Positions 63,414 to 64,000 of a DNA stretch of 64,000 nucleotides are shown piece after piece (position 1 is the stretch's first letter; each line of letters opens with the position of its first letter). The stretch lies in NCBI RefSeq assembly GCF_037546065.1, contig NZ_JAWMWG010000001.1, positions 496,001 through 560,000 of the forward strand, read 5' to 3'. The stretch is from Holzapfeliella saturejae. GTDB taxonomy: Bacteria; Bacillota; Bacilli; Lactobacillales; Lactobacillaceae. The position numbers and the translations under genes were made by a program. The notes beneath the pieces were generated by a model. The model saw only the letters and a list, made by a program, of their open reading frames with translations. It was not told the DNA's origin and searched no databases.

Positions 63414-63822
63414 AGATCCGTCAATTTTAAATGCGGTAACCCTAGCTTATGTAGGAGATGGGGCATATGAGATTTTAATTCGTAAGCACTTAGTCGAATC
63501 AGGTATTGTTAGACCTAATCAACTACAAAAAACCGCAACAAAATACGTTTCAGCTAAAGCACAAGCAGCTTTAATTACACGAATGCAAGATGAAGATATC
63601 CTAACTGAAGAAGAACTTGCAATTTTCATGCGTGGACGTAATGCTAAAAGTCATACCAAGGCTAAAAACACCTCAACTGCAACCTATCATCTATCAACAG
63701 GGTTTGAAGCTGTCTTTGGCTTCTTATCATTGGACCATCAAGATGATCGTGTCATTGAATTGACGAATTGGTGTATCGAAAAAGTAGAATCAGGAGCAAA
63801 TAATGAGTATAGATTCAAATAA
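63403..63822 (+). CDS. mrnC: Mini-ribonuclease 3
   Basis: Dimeric RNase III-like nuclease without a dsRNA-binding domain, which matures 23S rRNA. LAYVGDGAYEILIRKHL and LRGRNAKS-like MRGRNAKSHTKAKN are the family motifs. 139 residues. ATG 63403 gives the family start (upstream frame overlaps cysS). Overlaps rlmB by 20 bases. Confidence 0.94.
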   Translation: MKIKDPSILNAVTLAYVGDGAYEILIRKHLVESGIVRPNQLQKTATKYVSAKAQAALITRMQDEDILTEEELAIFMRGRNAKSHTKAKNTSTATYHLSTGFEAVFGFLSLDHQDDRVIELTNWCIEKVESGANNEYRFK

Positions 63823-64000
63823 ACCATCCCAGGAATTTGTGTATGGGAAGCATGCAGCCGTTGATTATTTAAAAAATAATGAAGGCTCACGTGTTAATAA
63901 AATTTTCTTACAAAATGGTGTGAGTGCTGATTTTGAAAAGGAAATTAGAGGACTAGCTAAAAAATCACGTGTTGTAGTACAAGAAGTCCCTAAAAATAAA
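63803..64000 (+). CDS. rlmB: 23S rRNA 2'-O-methyltransferase RlmB, N-terminal part (cut by window end)
   Basis: Open from ATG 63803 to the window end, 66 codons. QEFVYGKHAAVDYLKN and NKIFLQNGVS are the SpoU-type substrate-binding N-domain that positions the enzyme on 23S rRNA; the SAM-binding knot lies outside. CAGGAG at 63791 is the ribosome site, inside mrnC. The cysS-mrnC-rlmB order is conserved in Firmicutes. Confidence 0.88.
   Translation, partial: MSIDSNKPSQEFVYGKHAAVDYLKNNEGSRVNKIFLQNGVSADFEKEIRGLAKKSRVVVQEVPKNK

Noticed and set aside
1..64000. CRISPR array, rRNA genes, IS elements or prophage genes
   Set aside because: No spaced direct repeats, no rRNA signature sequence and no transposase, integrase or phage structural protein was found in any frame examined.

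Overview
The window is 64 kb of a low-GC Gram-positive chromosome. Gene order (cshA-acpS-alr-mazEF, mfd-rqcP-divIC-tilS-ftsH, clpC-rpoB-rpoC, the S10-spc-alpha ribosomal cluster, radA-gltX-cysS-mrnC-rlmB) and protein sequences (LDH, RpoB, dUTPase with a long insert, PepC) point to Lactobacillales. My best guess is an Enterococcaceae/Vagococcus-like organism, but genus cannot be settled by eye. I call 73 protein genes (two cut by the window ends: cshA and rlmB) and two tRNA genes. No rRNA, IS element, prophage or CRISPR array is visible, and no gene-free stretch exceeds 300 bases.

Layout: 1-2.8 kb, end of the CshA RNA helicase, then acpS-alr-mazE-mazF. 2.8-4.7 kb, two leftward genes (a CBS/ACT c-di-AMP-receptor-like protein and L-lactate dehydrogenase). 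4.8-13.4 kb, a tightly packed pth-mfd-rqcP-divIC-S1 protein-tilS-ftsH run. 13.4-17.1 kb, hslO, dusB, lysS, tRNA-Lys and tRNA-Gly. 17.3-27.4 kb, clpC, then rpoB-rpoC behind a consensus promoter and an attenuator-like leader. 27.4-27.9 kb, a leftward A24 peptidase. 28.0-31.1 kb, the str operon rpsL-rpsG-fusA. 31.2-45.1 kb, the 29-gene S10-spc-alpha cluster. 45.3-49.5 kb, the ECF transporter energizing module ecfA1-ecfA2-ecfT, truA and rplM-rpsI. 49.6-58.3 kb is more variable: a nuclease-helicase gene directly after rpsI, argGH behind ARG boxes, a cation efflux gene, a diverged phosphoglycerate mutase, and leftward GNAT-rpiA-pepC. 58.4-64 kb, dut-radA, gltX, cysS-mrnC-rlmB.

Most of the window is core machinery for transcription, translation and protein quality control. 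The most interesting accessory item is the 561-residue protein at 49622-51307. It combines a predicted PD-(D/E)XK nuclease motif with superfamily-1 helicase/DUF2075-like motifs, has an AT-rich composition unlike its neighbours, and sits at the 3' end of rpsI, a known integration hotspot. Its architecture resembles the Nhi (nuclease-helicase immunity) type of single-gene phage defence. Other points: a perfect ARG box upstream of argG, structured leaders before rpoB, rpsL, rpsJ and rplM, loss or relocation of ctsR and hpt from their usual places, and many TTG/GTG starts in highly expressed genes.
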